A DNA stretch of 5,958 bases. It comes from Acidobacteriota bacterium (GTDB lineage: Bacteria > Acidobacteriota > Vicinamibacteria > Vicinamibacterales > UBA8438). Every line of letters starts with the position of its first letter. Position 1 is the first letter of the stretch. The position numbers were made by a program, and so were the translations under genes. Where the stretch lies: the NCBI GenBank assembly GCA_011523485.1, contig WTGR01000084.1, positions 1 through 5,958 of the forward strand, given 5' to 3'. This document shows, piece by piece, positions 1-5,958 of the stretch. A model generated the notes under the pieces. That model worked only from the letters and a program-made list of their open reading frames with translations, was not told the origin of the DNA and made no database searches.

Positions 1-2
1 AG

Positions 3-236
3 GAGAATCTGGACCCGAACTGGCTCAACGAGAACGCCAGACTGTTCATGCCGCCGGCCAGGGACGATCGGGCGCGCACGGTCTTCAACACGCCCGGCCT
101 CGTCGTGACCGGCGCATCGGCGGAGCACATGCCGGCGATGAAGGTCGACGCGGCCAGGAACAGCGACGAGGATGACATCGGCGTCTTGATCGACCGGTTG
201 GGGATCTCCATACCTCTTCGACGGGTCGAACCGTGA
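3..236 (+). CDS. C-terminal part of a putative nucleotidyltransferase-like protein (DUF6036/AbiEii-like), 5' end outside window
   Basis: The frame is open from the left edge and ends at a TGA at 234-236, leaving 77 codons. An ATG at 48 lies inside this frame, but coding-like sequence (ENLDPNWLNENARLF) continues upstream of it, so the true start is probably left of the window. The fragment reads WLNENARLF, then a short strand (PGLVVTGAS), then AEHMPAMKVDAARNSDEDD followed by IGVLIDRLGI. This order matches the C-terminal half of DUF6036/AbiEii-type nucleotidyltransferases, in which a WLN motif precedes 'YLLAMKLLAAR..D.DDI..L...LGI'. Some members act as toxins of type IV toxin-antitoxin pairs; others have no known role. 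The catalytic GS...D.D nucleotidyltransferase motif would be upstream and is not visible, so activity cannot be judged. The last residues after LGI (SIPLRRVEP) are shorter and unlike the usual tail, which may mean slight truncation. Family assignment is from remembered motif pattern only. Confidence 0.55.
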   Translation, partial: ENLDPNWLNENARLFMPPARDDRARTVFNTPGLVVTGASAEHMPAMKVDAARNSDEDDIGVLIDRLGISIPLRRVEP

Positions 237-391
237 TGGAGCCCACCCGCGAGGCCACGCCGGTGATCCCGCTGCGTGCGAGTTGGAGCCGCGCCGCCGC
301 GCCCGCCGCGAGCTCGATGTTCATATTGCGCATGTTCGCTCATGCCTTGTCGGGCGCCATGAGCCAGCCCTTCCCCATCTGCCCGGGGCGT

Positions 392-423
392 GGTCGGGTT
401 TCTCCGTTTACGCCCGCCCGACC
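392..423. repeat. Short inverted repeat (7-bp stem, 18-nt loop) upstream of the kinase
   Basis: GGTCGGG at 392-398 is the exact reverse complement of CCCGACC at 417-423, with an 18-base spacer. No T-run follows it, so it is a poor candidate for an intrinsic terminator of the upstream gene. It could be a protein-binding site or an RNA hairpin, or chance in GC-rich DNA. The right arm lies inside the direct repeat that recurs after the kinase gene, but the left arm is not conserved at the second copy. Confidence 0.3.
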
Positions 424-448
424 GTTCGGTTTCCGCGGTCCGCCCGTC
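399..448 (+). repeat. Direct repeat copy 1, upstream of the kinase gene
   Basis: Bases 414-435 match bases 3245-3266 with a single mismatch (T430 versus C3261); the core is CCCGACCGTTCGG followed by a TTCCG block. The match is bordered on the left by TTTCTCCG (399-406), which also borders the second copy, but here ten extra bases (407-416) intervene. On the right, CCGTC (444-448) is kept at the same distance as CCGTC at 3275-3279. Both copies have the same orientation and lie just outside the likely kinase coding region, which supports placing the kinase start downstream of base 448. What the element is, for example a dispersed intergenic repeat or a relic of a duplication, cannot be told from two copies. 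Confidence 0.55.
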
Positions 449-513
449 TTACACCTTGCCTGGTTCACTTCCGGTGACGAGAGCGAAGCGGCAAGCGCGG
501 ACCAAGATGGAGC

Positions 514-517
514 GGAG
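514..517 (+). promoter_or_regulatory. Candidate ribosome binding site for the kinase gene
   Basis: GGAG lies 7 bases before the ATG at 525, an ordinary Shine-Dalgarno sequence and spacing. The alternative in-frame starts, ATG at 507, GTG at 474 and GTG at 390, have no comparable purine-rich motif at suitable distance. This is the main reason for choosing 525; ATG 507 remains a serious alternative and would add six residues. Confidence 0.4.
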
Positions 518-524
518 CGAGGGG

Positions 525-3239
525 ATGCCGCCTGGCCGCGAAGACAGCGACGACGTTGTTCTCGACGTGGCGGATGCGCTGTCGCTGAACCAGCGGGTCG
601 AGTGGGAGCGGTGCGAGAAGCTGGTGACGCCGGCGAATCGCCGCGCGCTCGACAACCTGCGCGCCCTCGCCCGGGTCTTCTCCGGCGACCAGGCCGCGGC
701 AGACGCGGCGCCGGCGGACGACGCCGCAACCCGCGTGCGCGCCTTCTGGGGCCGCGCCGCGCAGGTCCTCATCGCTGTCGCCGTGGCGGAGGTGGCCGCG
801 ACGCTGGTGGTGCTGCCGTGGGCGTGGGGCGACTATCATCGCGTGCACGGCGACCTGGCCGTCTACGAGGCGATCAAGCTGGTCGCACTCGCCACGGCCG
901 CCTTCCTGCTCCTGATCGCCGGGCGCCGTGAACCGCGCACCTGGCTGCTTGGCGTCTACTGCCTTCTGAAGGCGACGCTCCCGCCGCTGCACATGCTCCC
1001 GGCGTTCTTCCTGGAGATAGCGCCGCCGGAGCAGTTCACGGCCTTCGCCCAGGCACTGCCCGCGTCGAGCCGGCTCTTTCTCTACCTGTACGTGCCCTCG
1101 TACCTGTTCGCACCGGCGTTCCTTTGGGCGTTCGCGCGGGAGTGCCCGCGGGTCCATCGCCGGGCCCGGCTCGATGACCTGACTCGCCGCATGGTGCCGG
1201 TCAGCGTAGCGATCGGCTTCGCGATATGGGTCGGCACGCCGGCGACGGTCCAGCTCGCGCAGGCGGGCTACGAGGTGCCGGTTTCCCTGTTGTTCGATGC
1301 ATCGATAGCCACCCTCCACGTACTGGCACTGGCCGCGGTCGTGGTCGTCGCGCTGCGCGCGCACACGGCGCCGGCCGCCGAGGTACGGCGCGTCGCGGTG
1401 TTCGCCGCCGGGTTTCTGATGCACGCGGGCGTGTCGGCGGCGTACGACGTCGCCGAGGTGTTCTCGCCGGGCCACTGGGTGGCCAACTACCAATGGTCGC
1501 CGACGGTCCTTCTGATACAGGTGATGCACTTCCCGGGCATGGTCGTGCTCTGGTACTCGGTGCTCGCTGCCCGCGTACCGCACCTGCGCGAAGTGGTGCG
1601 CGCGTGCTATCGGCGGCTGCTGTCGTGTCCCGGCCTGCTCGAGGCGGCAGTTGTCGCGGCGGCCGTCGGCCTGGGGTGGCTGGCGTTGAGCCGTCCGGAG
1701 CGCACGGTGGGCGCGCTGGTGGCGGACCCGCTCGCGCAGTCGCTGTTGGCCGCGGCCGGCATTCTGCTGCTGTTGGCCCTTGGCCGCGAGCAGATCCTGC
1801 ACCGCTTCGATTCGTGGACCCATCCCGAGGCGATAGACCAGCGTCGAGCCCTGGCCGCGGCGTCGGCGGCGCTGGCGCAGGCGGGGAGCATCCGGACGGC
1901 CGCCCGGGCCGTGACCCGCGCGGTCAAGCGCGGCTGCGGCTCGCCCGCCGTACTTGCCGCCGCGGTCGACCCGGCAGTGGACGCCGCGGCCTTTCACGTG
2001 CCGGATGCCGCCGCCAGTCCGCTGCCGCGGACGTCGGCCATCGCGCACATGCTCGAGTCGGTGGGCGGGACGCTGCGCGTCCACCCGGACGACGAGTCGT
2101 CGCTCTTCGCGCTGCTGCCGCGGGACGACGCGGCGTGGGTCATCGAGACCGCGGCCGACGCCATCGTGCCGGTGCCGGGTCCGGGCGGCGAGCTGGTCGG
2201 GGTGCTGGCGGTCGGGCGCCGCTTCGACGACCGCATCGTGCGGCCGGTGGACCTGCCGCTCCTCGAAGCGCTCGGCGCCGCGGCGGGGCTGGCGGTCGGG
2301 CGGCTGCGCCTGACGCATGCTGCGGTCAGCGCCACGCCGGAGGCTTCGCCGGCACTGGCGTGTCCGGACTGCGGAACGGTGACCGAGGCGGGCGACCCGC
2401 CCGGCTGCGGCTGCGGGTCCGCCTGTGTCGAGACAGAGGTCCCGGCGCTTCTCGCCGGCAAGTTCCGGCTGCTGCGGCGCCTGGGCGCGGGCGGGATGGG
2501 AACGGCCTACCTGGCGCGCGACCTGCGGCTCGAGCGCAACGTCGCGGTCAAGACCCCGACGGGGATGTCGGCCCTGGGCCTGATGGGACTCAAGCCGGAG
2601 GCGTGGGCGATGACGAGCCTCTCGCATCCGGCCATCGCTCAGGTCTACGGCATCGAGTCGTGGGGGGGCCGCGCGTTTCTCGTCGTCGAGTACCTGGCCG
2701 GGGGGACGCTGTCGGACCGGCTTCGGCGCGGTCCGGTTCCCGAACGCGAGGCGGTCTCGATTGCCGCCGCGCTGGCCGACGCGCTGGCGGCGCTGCACGA
2801 TGCCGGCTGCCTCCACGGCGACGTCAAGCCGAGCAACATCGGGTTCACGGAGTCCGGGTTTCCGAAGCTGCTCGACTTCGGCCTGGCGCGCGGAGCGGAC
2901 GATGGCGGCGCCATCGCGGGCGGCACGCTGCGCTACGCGTCGCCGGAGGTCCTCTCCGGCCGCCCGGCCGACGCGGCCGACGACGTCTGGTCGTTGTGCG
3001 TCGTCCTGTACGAGATGGTCACGGCCGAGCATCCGTTCGCCGGCGGCGGGGTCGGCAAAGTGACGCGGCGCATCCGGCGGCGGCGCGTCGGCCACCGCGG
3101 CGGGTCGGCCGAGTGCCGGCCGATGTCGCCGGCCGCTGCCTTCGCCGCATCGGTGCTGGCGGCCTCGAGGCGGGTCCGGCCGGCGACGGCGGCGGCGTTC
3201 GCTGAGGCGCTGCGCGCTGTCGTCGGTGACGGCGCGTAG
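525..3239 (+). CDS. Multi-pass membrane serine/threonine protein kinase with GAF-like domain, zinc-ribbon-like Cys cluster and C-terminal kinase domain
   Basis: From ATG 525 this encodes 904 residues (stop TAG 3237-3239); the start was chosen for its GGAG and because the frame further upstream overlaps a non-coding repeat. Residues 1-75 form a soluble charged segment. About ten hydrophobic segments follow, near 81-101, 115-133, 140-163, 184-204, 224-242, 253-277, 288-306, 326-349, 371-388 and 403-419. Residues 435-597 look like a GAF domain: they end with the typical AIVPVPGPGGELVGVLAVG strand pair and the DLPLLEALGAAAGLAVGRL helix. Cysteines 613, 616, 628, 630 and 634 (CPDC...CGCGSAC) suggest a zinc ribbon. 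The kinase domain spans 646-904: glycine loop GAGGMG 654-659, VAVK Lys676, helix-C Glu692, HGDVKPSN 764-771 with catalytic Asp766, DFG 784-786, SPE 806-808, D820-VWS and Arg885. All key catalytic residues are present, so activity is expected; HGD in place of HRD makes it a non-RD kinase. Ligand and substrates are unknown. Most bacterial receptor kinases carry the kinase at the N-terminus; here the order is reversed. The gene appears monocistronic and converges with the barrel-protein gene. Confidence 0.93.
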   Translation: MPPGREDSDDVVLDVADALSLNQRVEWERCEKLVTPANRRALDNLRALARVFSGDQAAADAAPADDAATRVRAFWGRAAQVLIAVAVAEVAATLVVLPWAWGDYHRVHGDLAVYEAIKLVALATAAFLLLIAGRREPRTWLLGVYCLLKATLPPLHMLPAFFLEIAPPEQFTAFAQALPASSRLFLYLYVPSYLFAPAFLWAFARECPRVHRRARLDDLTRRMVPVSVAIGFAIWVGTPATVQLAQAGYEVPVSLLFDASIATLHVLALAAVVVVALRAHTAPAAEVRRVAVFAAGFLMHAGVSAAYDVAEVFSPGHWVANYQWSPTVLLIQVMHFPGMVVLWYSVLAARVPHLREVVRACYRRLLSCPGLLEAAVVAAAVGLGWLALSRPERTVGALVADPLAQSLLAAAGILLLLALGREQILHRFDSWTHPEAIDQRRALAAASAALAQAGSIRTAARAVTRAVKRGCGSPAVLAAAVDPAVDAAAFHVPDAAASPLPRTSAIAHMLESVGGTLRVHPDDESSLFALLPRDDAAWVIETAADAIVPVPGPGGELVGVLAVGRRFDDRIVRPVDLPLLEALGAAAGLAVGRLRLTHAAVSATPEASPALACPDCGTVTEAGDPPGCGCGSACVETEVPALLAGKFRLLRRLGAGGMGTAYLARDLRLERNVAVKTPTGMSALGLMGLKPEAWAMTSLSHPAIAQVYGIESWGGRAFLVVEYLAGGTLSDRLRRGPVPEREAVSIAAALADALAALHDAGCLHGDVKPSNIGFTESGFPKLLDFGLARGADDGGAIAGGTLRYASPEVLSGRPADAADDVWSLCVVLYEMVTAEHPFAGGGVGKVTRRIRRRRVGHRGGSAECRPMSPAAAFAASVLAASRRVRPATAAAFAEALRAVVGDGA

Positions 3240-3279
3240 TTTCTCCGCCCGACCGTTCGGCTTCCGTCTGCCATCCGTC
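3240..3279 (+). repeat. Direct repeat copy 2, immediately after the kinase stop codon
   Basis: This copy begins at the base after the TAG of the kinase gene with TTTCTCCG (3240-3247) and continues with the shared core at 3245-3266, then the shared CCGTC at 3275-3279. It lacks the ten-base insertion of the upstream copy. It sits in the 117-base gap between two convergent genes, so it cannot be a promoter for the next gene on this strand. It contains CCGA-CCGT-TCGG, a weak 4-bp stem with a 4-base loop, without a T-run. The rest of the gap (3280-3356) shows no convincing terminator hairpin for either gene. Confidence 0.55.
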
Positions 3280-3356
3280 AATAGAAGCGCTCATGGAGAG
3301 TTGGGGTGTCGGATCGGTCGTTGGAGAGGCTCGTCGACTGCATCCTGCCGCCAGCG

Positions 3357-5958
3357 TCAATCGAACACGCCGAGCCGGCCGCCGACCTCGAAGCGGCAGC
3401 CGAAGGGCGAGTCGCTGAGCGAGCCGAACCAGGTCAGCAGCCGACCGCTCGGCAGCCGCATGCCGTAGCCGCCACGCGCGTCCAGCTCCCACTCGTCGTG
3501 CGCCGCCTTGGGCAGGTAGCGGCGGTAGAGCTGGTCCTGCCACAACGGGCTGCCGCCCGGGGCCCGATTGCCCCAACGCGGCGACACCGACAGCAAGAGG
3601 CCCTTCTGGTCCCGGTTTCCCACACTGAGCGTCAACCCGAGACCGCGCTCGGAGTAGCCCGCCGCCGAGTGCACCGCCAGCATCCGGCCCTGCGCATCGA
3701 CGCGCACCCTGCCGGCAGCCGCCCGCAGCCCGCCGACGACCTCGACGCCCTCGCCCGTCTGGCCAGCCCCGCCGTCACGCCGCACGTGCGCTTCGCCGAA
3801 CGGGGCCAGCGAGACCGCGCCCAGCCGGACCGGCCGCGACGCCTCGGCGCCGACCCGGAGCTGGTTGACCTGCGCCGTCTGACCGTCGATGGTCTCGCTG
3901 CCCGCGGCGGTTCGCAGCCGTGCCCACGCCGCGTCGCCCCGCACGCCGAACACGACGCCGCCGCCCGCCGCTCCCAGGCGCCGCCGCAGCTCGACCAGGC
4001 CCAGGCGCAGGCCCAGACCACTTGTACCCGCGCGGCGGCTCCGGCGCACGTTCTCCACCTCGCCCCAGCCGCCGCCCGCCGCCGCCCACACCGACGTCGT
4101 CTCGTCGGACCACTGCGCGTACGGATGCACGGCCGTCAACGTCGTCGCCAGTGATCCGCGCGACCCGCCCGCACGCCAATTGCCGTGGCCGCGGCTGCGC
4201 GCCGCCGCTACGCCCACGAGCCACCGCTCCGTCAACCACCTGTCCATTCCTACGTAGCCGGTCTGCAGCTCGCCCTCGTAGCCGGTGGCCGTCGATGGCG
4301 CTCCCTCGAACGCCTGGATGTCGCCCTGGCCCCACATCTGCCAGCGACCCGCCGGGTCGCTCCCTTCGGCGGCATCCTCACGCCCGCCCAGCGCCAGCAG
4401 GAACTCCGACCCGCGCAACGGGTCCCGTCCGCCTCCGAAGCCGCCCAGGATCCCGAGGCCGCCGAGACTCCCGGAGCTTCCACGTCCAACACCCGCCATG
4501 CCGCCCGGGCCGGTCGCCGCCGGCATCCCGCTCATCGCCACCGGCCCCAGCGCCGGCTCGCTGAACCCGGCGGCCGCACCCGCGCCGTGCTCGGGCGCTC
4601 CCGCGAGGCCCCCGCGCGGGGTTGCCCACGACGACAGCCAGCCCGACACCAGCCGCCCGGCGGCCGTGCGCGCCGCCGCCTGCCCCAGCGGCACCCGACG
4701 CCCCAACACCGTCAGCCGCGGCGCTTGCGTGCGCCCCGCCGTCACCCGCCGGCCCAGCATCATCCGCGCGCTCGCCAGGTGCGAACGCGCCATGCCCGCC
4801 AGCGTCTCCGACACTACCCGGCGTACGAGCCGGTCGCTCACCCCCACCACGAACGCCTGCGTCGCCGACAACCCGCCCTCGTCCTCTGCCGTCACCGTCA
4901 CCGTCGCCGACCCGTACTCCACGGGCGCCAGCGTCAGCACCGCCCCCGAGACCGCCGCCATCGCCACCGACGGGGCCGACGACGACGCGCGGTACGCCAG
5001 CGCGTCCCCGTCGACGTCGTCGAAGAACGGCGTCAGCTCCACCGTCGTCTCGCCACCGCCCTCGTCGAGGGCCTGGTCCGGGATCACCCCGACCACCTCC
5101 GGGGCATCGTTGACCGGCAGCACGGTCACCTCCACCGCCGCCTCGGCCGTCTCCCCGTTCCCGTCCGAGACGACGTAGGTGAAGCGGTCGTTGCCGTGGT
5201 AGTTCAGCTCGGGCGTATACCGCACCCCGCCGCCCGCGACCGACGCCGTCCCGTGCGCCGGAGCCGATACCGACTCGACCCGCAGGCGGTCCCCGTCCGG
5301 ATCGGTGTCGTTCGCCAGCACGTCGACCGTGACCACCACGTCCTCGTCGGTGGCCGCATCGTCGTCTTCCGGCTCGGGCGCCTCGTTGACGTTGACGACC
5401 GTTACCGTCACGCGCACCCTCACCGCCGCGCCATGCGGGTCGCGGGCGCGTACCGACAGGTTGTACAGGTTCGGTTTCGACTCGAAGTCCTCACCCGGGC
5501 CAACATACCGCACGATGCCGTCCCGCGCCCCGACGGTGAAGCGCGACCGGTCGCCCGCCGCCAGCTCGTAGGTCACCTCCTCGCCATCGGGGTCCGGCGC
5601 CGCCACCGTGCCGAGGTCGACCGGCCGCCGGCTGCCGTCGATGTTCTCCCGCAGCTCGAACGCGTACTCGGTCGACTCGAATTCCGGCGGTTGGTTCGTG
5701 ACTTCTACGGTCACCGTCGCCGACGCCGAGCCGCCGCGCCCGTCGGAGACGCGCACGCGGAACCGGACCGGGCCGGTCGCCTCCGGCGCCGTCCAGCGTG
5801 CCGTCGCCGCGTCCGTCCCCCCGCGGAAGACGCCCTCCGATGCGCTCCACGCGTACGTGAGGTCGTCGCCGTCGGGATCGGACGCCGTGGCGGTCAGTTG
5901 CACCTCGCCGCCCGGGGCCACCGTGCACGGGTCGCATGACGCCGACACGCTGGGCCGC
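3357..5958 (-). CDS. C-terminal part of a large PKD/cadherin-repeat surface protein with autotransporter-like beta-barrel, 5' end outside window
   Basis: The minus-strand frame is open from the right edge to a TGA at 3357-3359. A GTG at 5948 could serve as a start, but it lies inside a PKD repeat whose first residues (RPSV) are encoded upstream, so this is the tail of a longer protein. Numbering from that GTG (863 residues): 1-84 PKD/Ig-like repeat (SCDPCTV, ASDPDGDDLTYAWSA, VRVSDGRGG); 85-187 cadherin repeat (ELREN, APDPDGEEVTYEL, YVGPGEDFE, LSVRARDPHG, VNVNEAP); 188-280 cadherin-like/VCBS-type repeat (VLANDTDPDGD, YTPELNYHGNDRFTYVVSDG, PVNDAP); 281-372 Ig-like repeat; 373-402 helical segment; about 443-510 Gly/Ala-rich linker; about 535-863 beta-barrel with alternating strands, starting WQMWGQGDIQAFEG. 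Asp-rich DxDxDG-type loops suggest calcium binding between repeats. By analogy with classical autotransporters the barrel anchors in the outer membrane and the repeats face outward, suiting adhesion. The last residues are GGRLGVFD, with Phe penultimate rather than terminal. The signal peptide would lie outside the window. Confidence 0.9.
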   Translation of the reverse strand, partial: RPSVSASCDPCTVAPGGEVQLTATASDPDGDDLTYAWSASEGVFRGGTDAATARWTAPEATGPVRFRVRVSDGRGGSASATVTVEVTNQPPEFESTEYAFELRENIDGSRRPVDLGTVAAPDPDGEEVTYELAAGDRSRFTVGARDGIVRYVGPGEDFESKPNLYNLSVRARDPHGAAVRVRVTVTVVNVNEAPEPEDDDAATDEDVVVTVDVLANDTDPDGDRLRVESVSAPAHGTASVAGGGVRYTPELNYHGNDRFTYVVSDGNGETAEAAVEVTVLPVNDAPEVVGVIPDQALDEGGGETTVELTPFFDDVDGDALAYRASSSAPSVAMAAVSGAVLTLAPVEYGSATVTVTAEDEGGLSATQAFVVGVSDRLVRRVVSETLAGMARSHLASARMMLGRRVTAGRTQAPRLTVLGRRVPLGQAAARTAAGRLVSGWLSSWATPRGGLAGAPEHGAGAAAGFSEPALGPVAMSGMPAATGPGGMAGVGRGSSGSLGGLGILGGFGGGRDPLRGSEFLLALGGREDAAEGSDPAGRWQMWGQGDIQAFEGAPSTATGYEGELQTGYVGMDRWLTERWLVGVAAARSRGHGNWRAGGSRGSLATTLTAVHPYAQWSDETTSVWAAAGGGWGEVENVRRSRRAGTSGLGLRLGLVELRRRLGAAGGGVVFGVRGDAAWARLRTAAGSETIDGQTAQVNQLRVGAEASRPVRLGAVSLAPFGEAHVRRDGGAGQTGEGVEVVGGLRAAAGRVRVDAQGRMLAVHSAAGYSERGLGLTLSVGNRDQKGLLLSVSPRWGNRAPGGSPLWQDQLYRRYLPKAAHDEWELDARGGYGMRLPSGRLLTWFGSLSDSPFGCRFEVGGRLGVFD

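Larger units (their letters stand above)
237..524. other. Intergenic leader upstream of the kinase gene, no convincing gene
   Basis: This 288-base stretch separates the nucleotidyltransferase-like gene from the kinase gene. All open frames through it translate to Arg/Pro/Ala-rich sequence without recognisable domains. The kinase frame itself is open back to a GTG at 390, but residues from there to about base 506 look non-protein-like and overlap a repeat that is also found outside any gene at 3240, which argues that this part is untranslated. It holds an inverted repeat (392-398 with 417-423) and one copy of a direct repeat (399-448). A kinase promoter should lie here, but I find no confident -35/-10 pair; TTGCCT at 455-460 is only weakly suggestive. 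The minus-strand frame 333-229 has coding-like third positions but no identifiable product. Confidence 0.5.

Noticed and set aside
390..524. N-terminal extension of the kinase to GTG 390
   Set aside because: The added residues contain no protein-like pattern, lack a ribosome binding site and overlap the direct repeat that is non-coding at its second copy; ATG 525 with GGAG is better.
1226..3205. Plus-strand open frame of 659 codons overlapping the kinase gene in another frame
   Set aside because: Gly/Arg/Ala-rich out-of-frame translation typical of GC-rich genes; no motif and full overlap with a strongly supported gene.
465..3281. Minus-strand open frame of 938 codons opposite the kinase gene
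   Set aside because: It is codon-aligned antisense to the kinase and stays open because of the GC-rich codon usage. Its translation is Arg/Gln-rich low complexity with no domain, while the opposite strand encodes every kinase motif.
3240..3356. Bidirectional terminator between the convergent genes
   Set aside because: Expected by position, but only weak stems (CCGA/TCGG, and CGACCG at 3250 with CGGTCG at 3315, 59 bases apart) and no T-runs are visible, so it is not called.
3306..4154. Plus-strand open frame of 282 codons starting in the convergent gap
   Set aside because: Almost entirely antisense to the barrel domain, low-complexity product, no ribosome binding site before its GTG.
4185..5939. 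Plus-strand open frame of 584 codons opposite the barrel protein
   Set aside because: Codon-aligned antisense shadow; the product is Arg/His-rich without recognisable fold, whereas the minus strand encodes clear cadherin and barrel sequence.

Overview
The window is very GC-rich throughout (roughly 70% by eye), with strong G/C preference at third codon positions. It holds two large genes that converge, plus the tail of a third. An outer-membrane autotransporter-type barrel points to a diderm bacterium. That barrel, together with a large multi-domain Ser/Thr kinase whose catalytic domain is C-terminal and the GC content, is most reminiscent of Acidobacteriota (Vicinamibacteria-like). This taxonomic guess is an inference from style, not proof.

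Layout: (1) Bases 3-236, + strand: the last 77 codons of a gene that starts left of the window, resembling the C-terminal end of DUF6036/AbiEii-type nucleotidyltransferase proteins. (2) Bases 237-524: a leader with no convincing gene. It contains a short inverted repeat and the first copy of a direct repeat. (3) Bases 525-3239, + strand: a 904-residue membrane protein with about ten predicted transmembrane segments, a GAF-like domain, a small Cys cluster resembling a zinc ribbon, and a complete C-terminal Ser/Thr kinase domain. (4) Bases 3240-3356: a short gap between convergent genes carrying the second copy of the direct repeat, with no clear terminator. (5) Bases 3357-5958, - strand: the C-terminal 866 codons of a very large surface protein. 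It has tandem PKD, cadherin, cadherin-like/VCBS-type and Ig-like repeats, then a helical segment, a Gly-rich linker and a C-terminal autotransporter-like beta-barrel. Its N-terminus lies beyond the right edge.

The genes do not form an operon: the kinase and the adhesin-like protein point at each other and need separate promoters. No functional link between them can be shown from the sequence. The kinase probably senses a membrane or cytoplasmic signal and phosphorylates unknown targets. The barrel protein probably displays or secretes a calcium-stabilised adhesive ectodomain. The most unusual items are the inverted kinase architecture, the direct repeat bracketing the kinase gene, and the bacterial cadherin-repeat/barrel fusion. 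I see no RNA gene, CRISPR array, insertion sequence or phage element.
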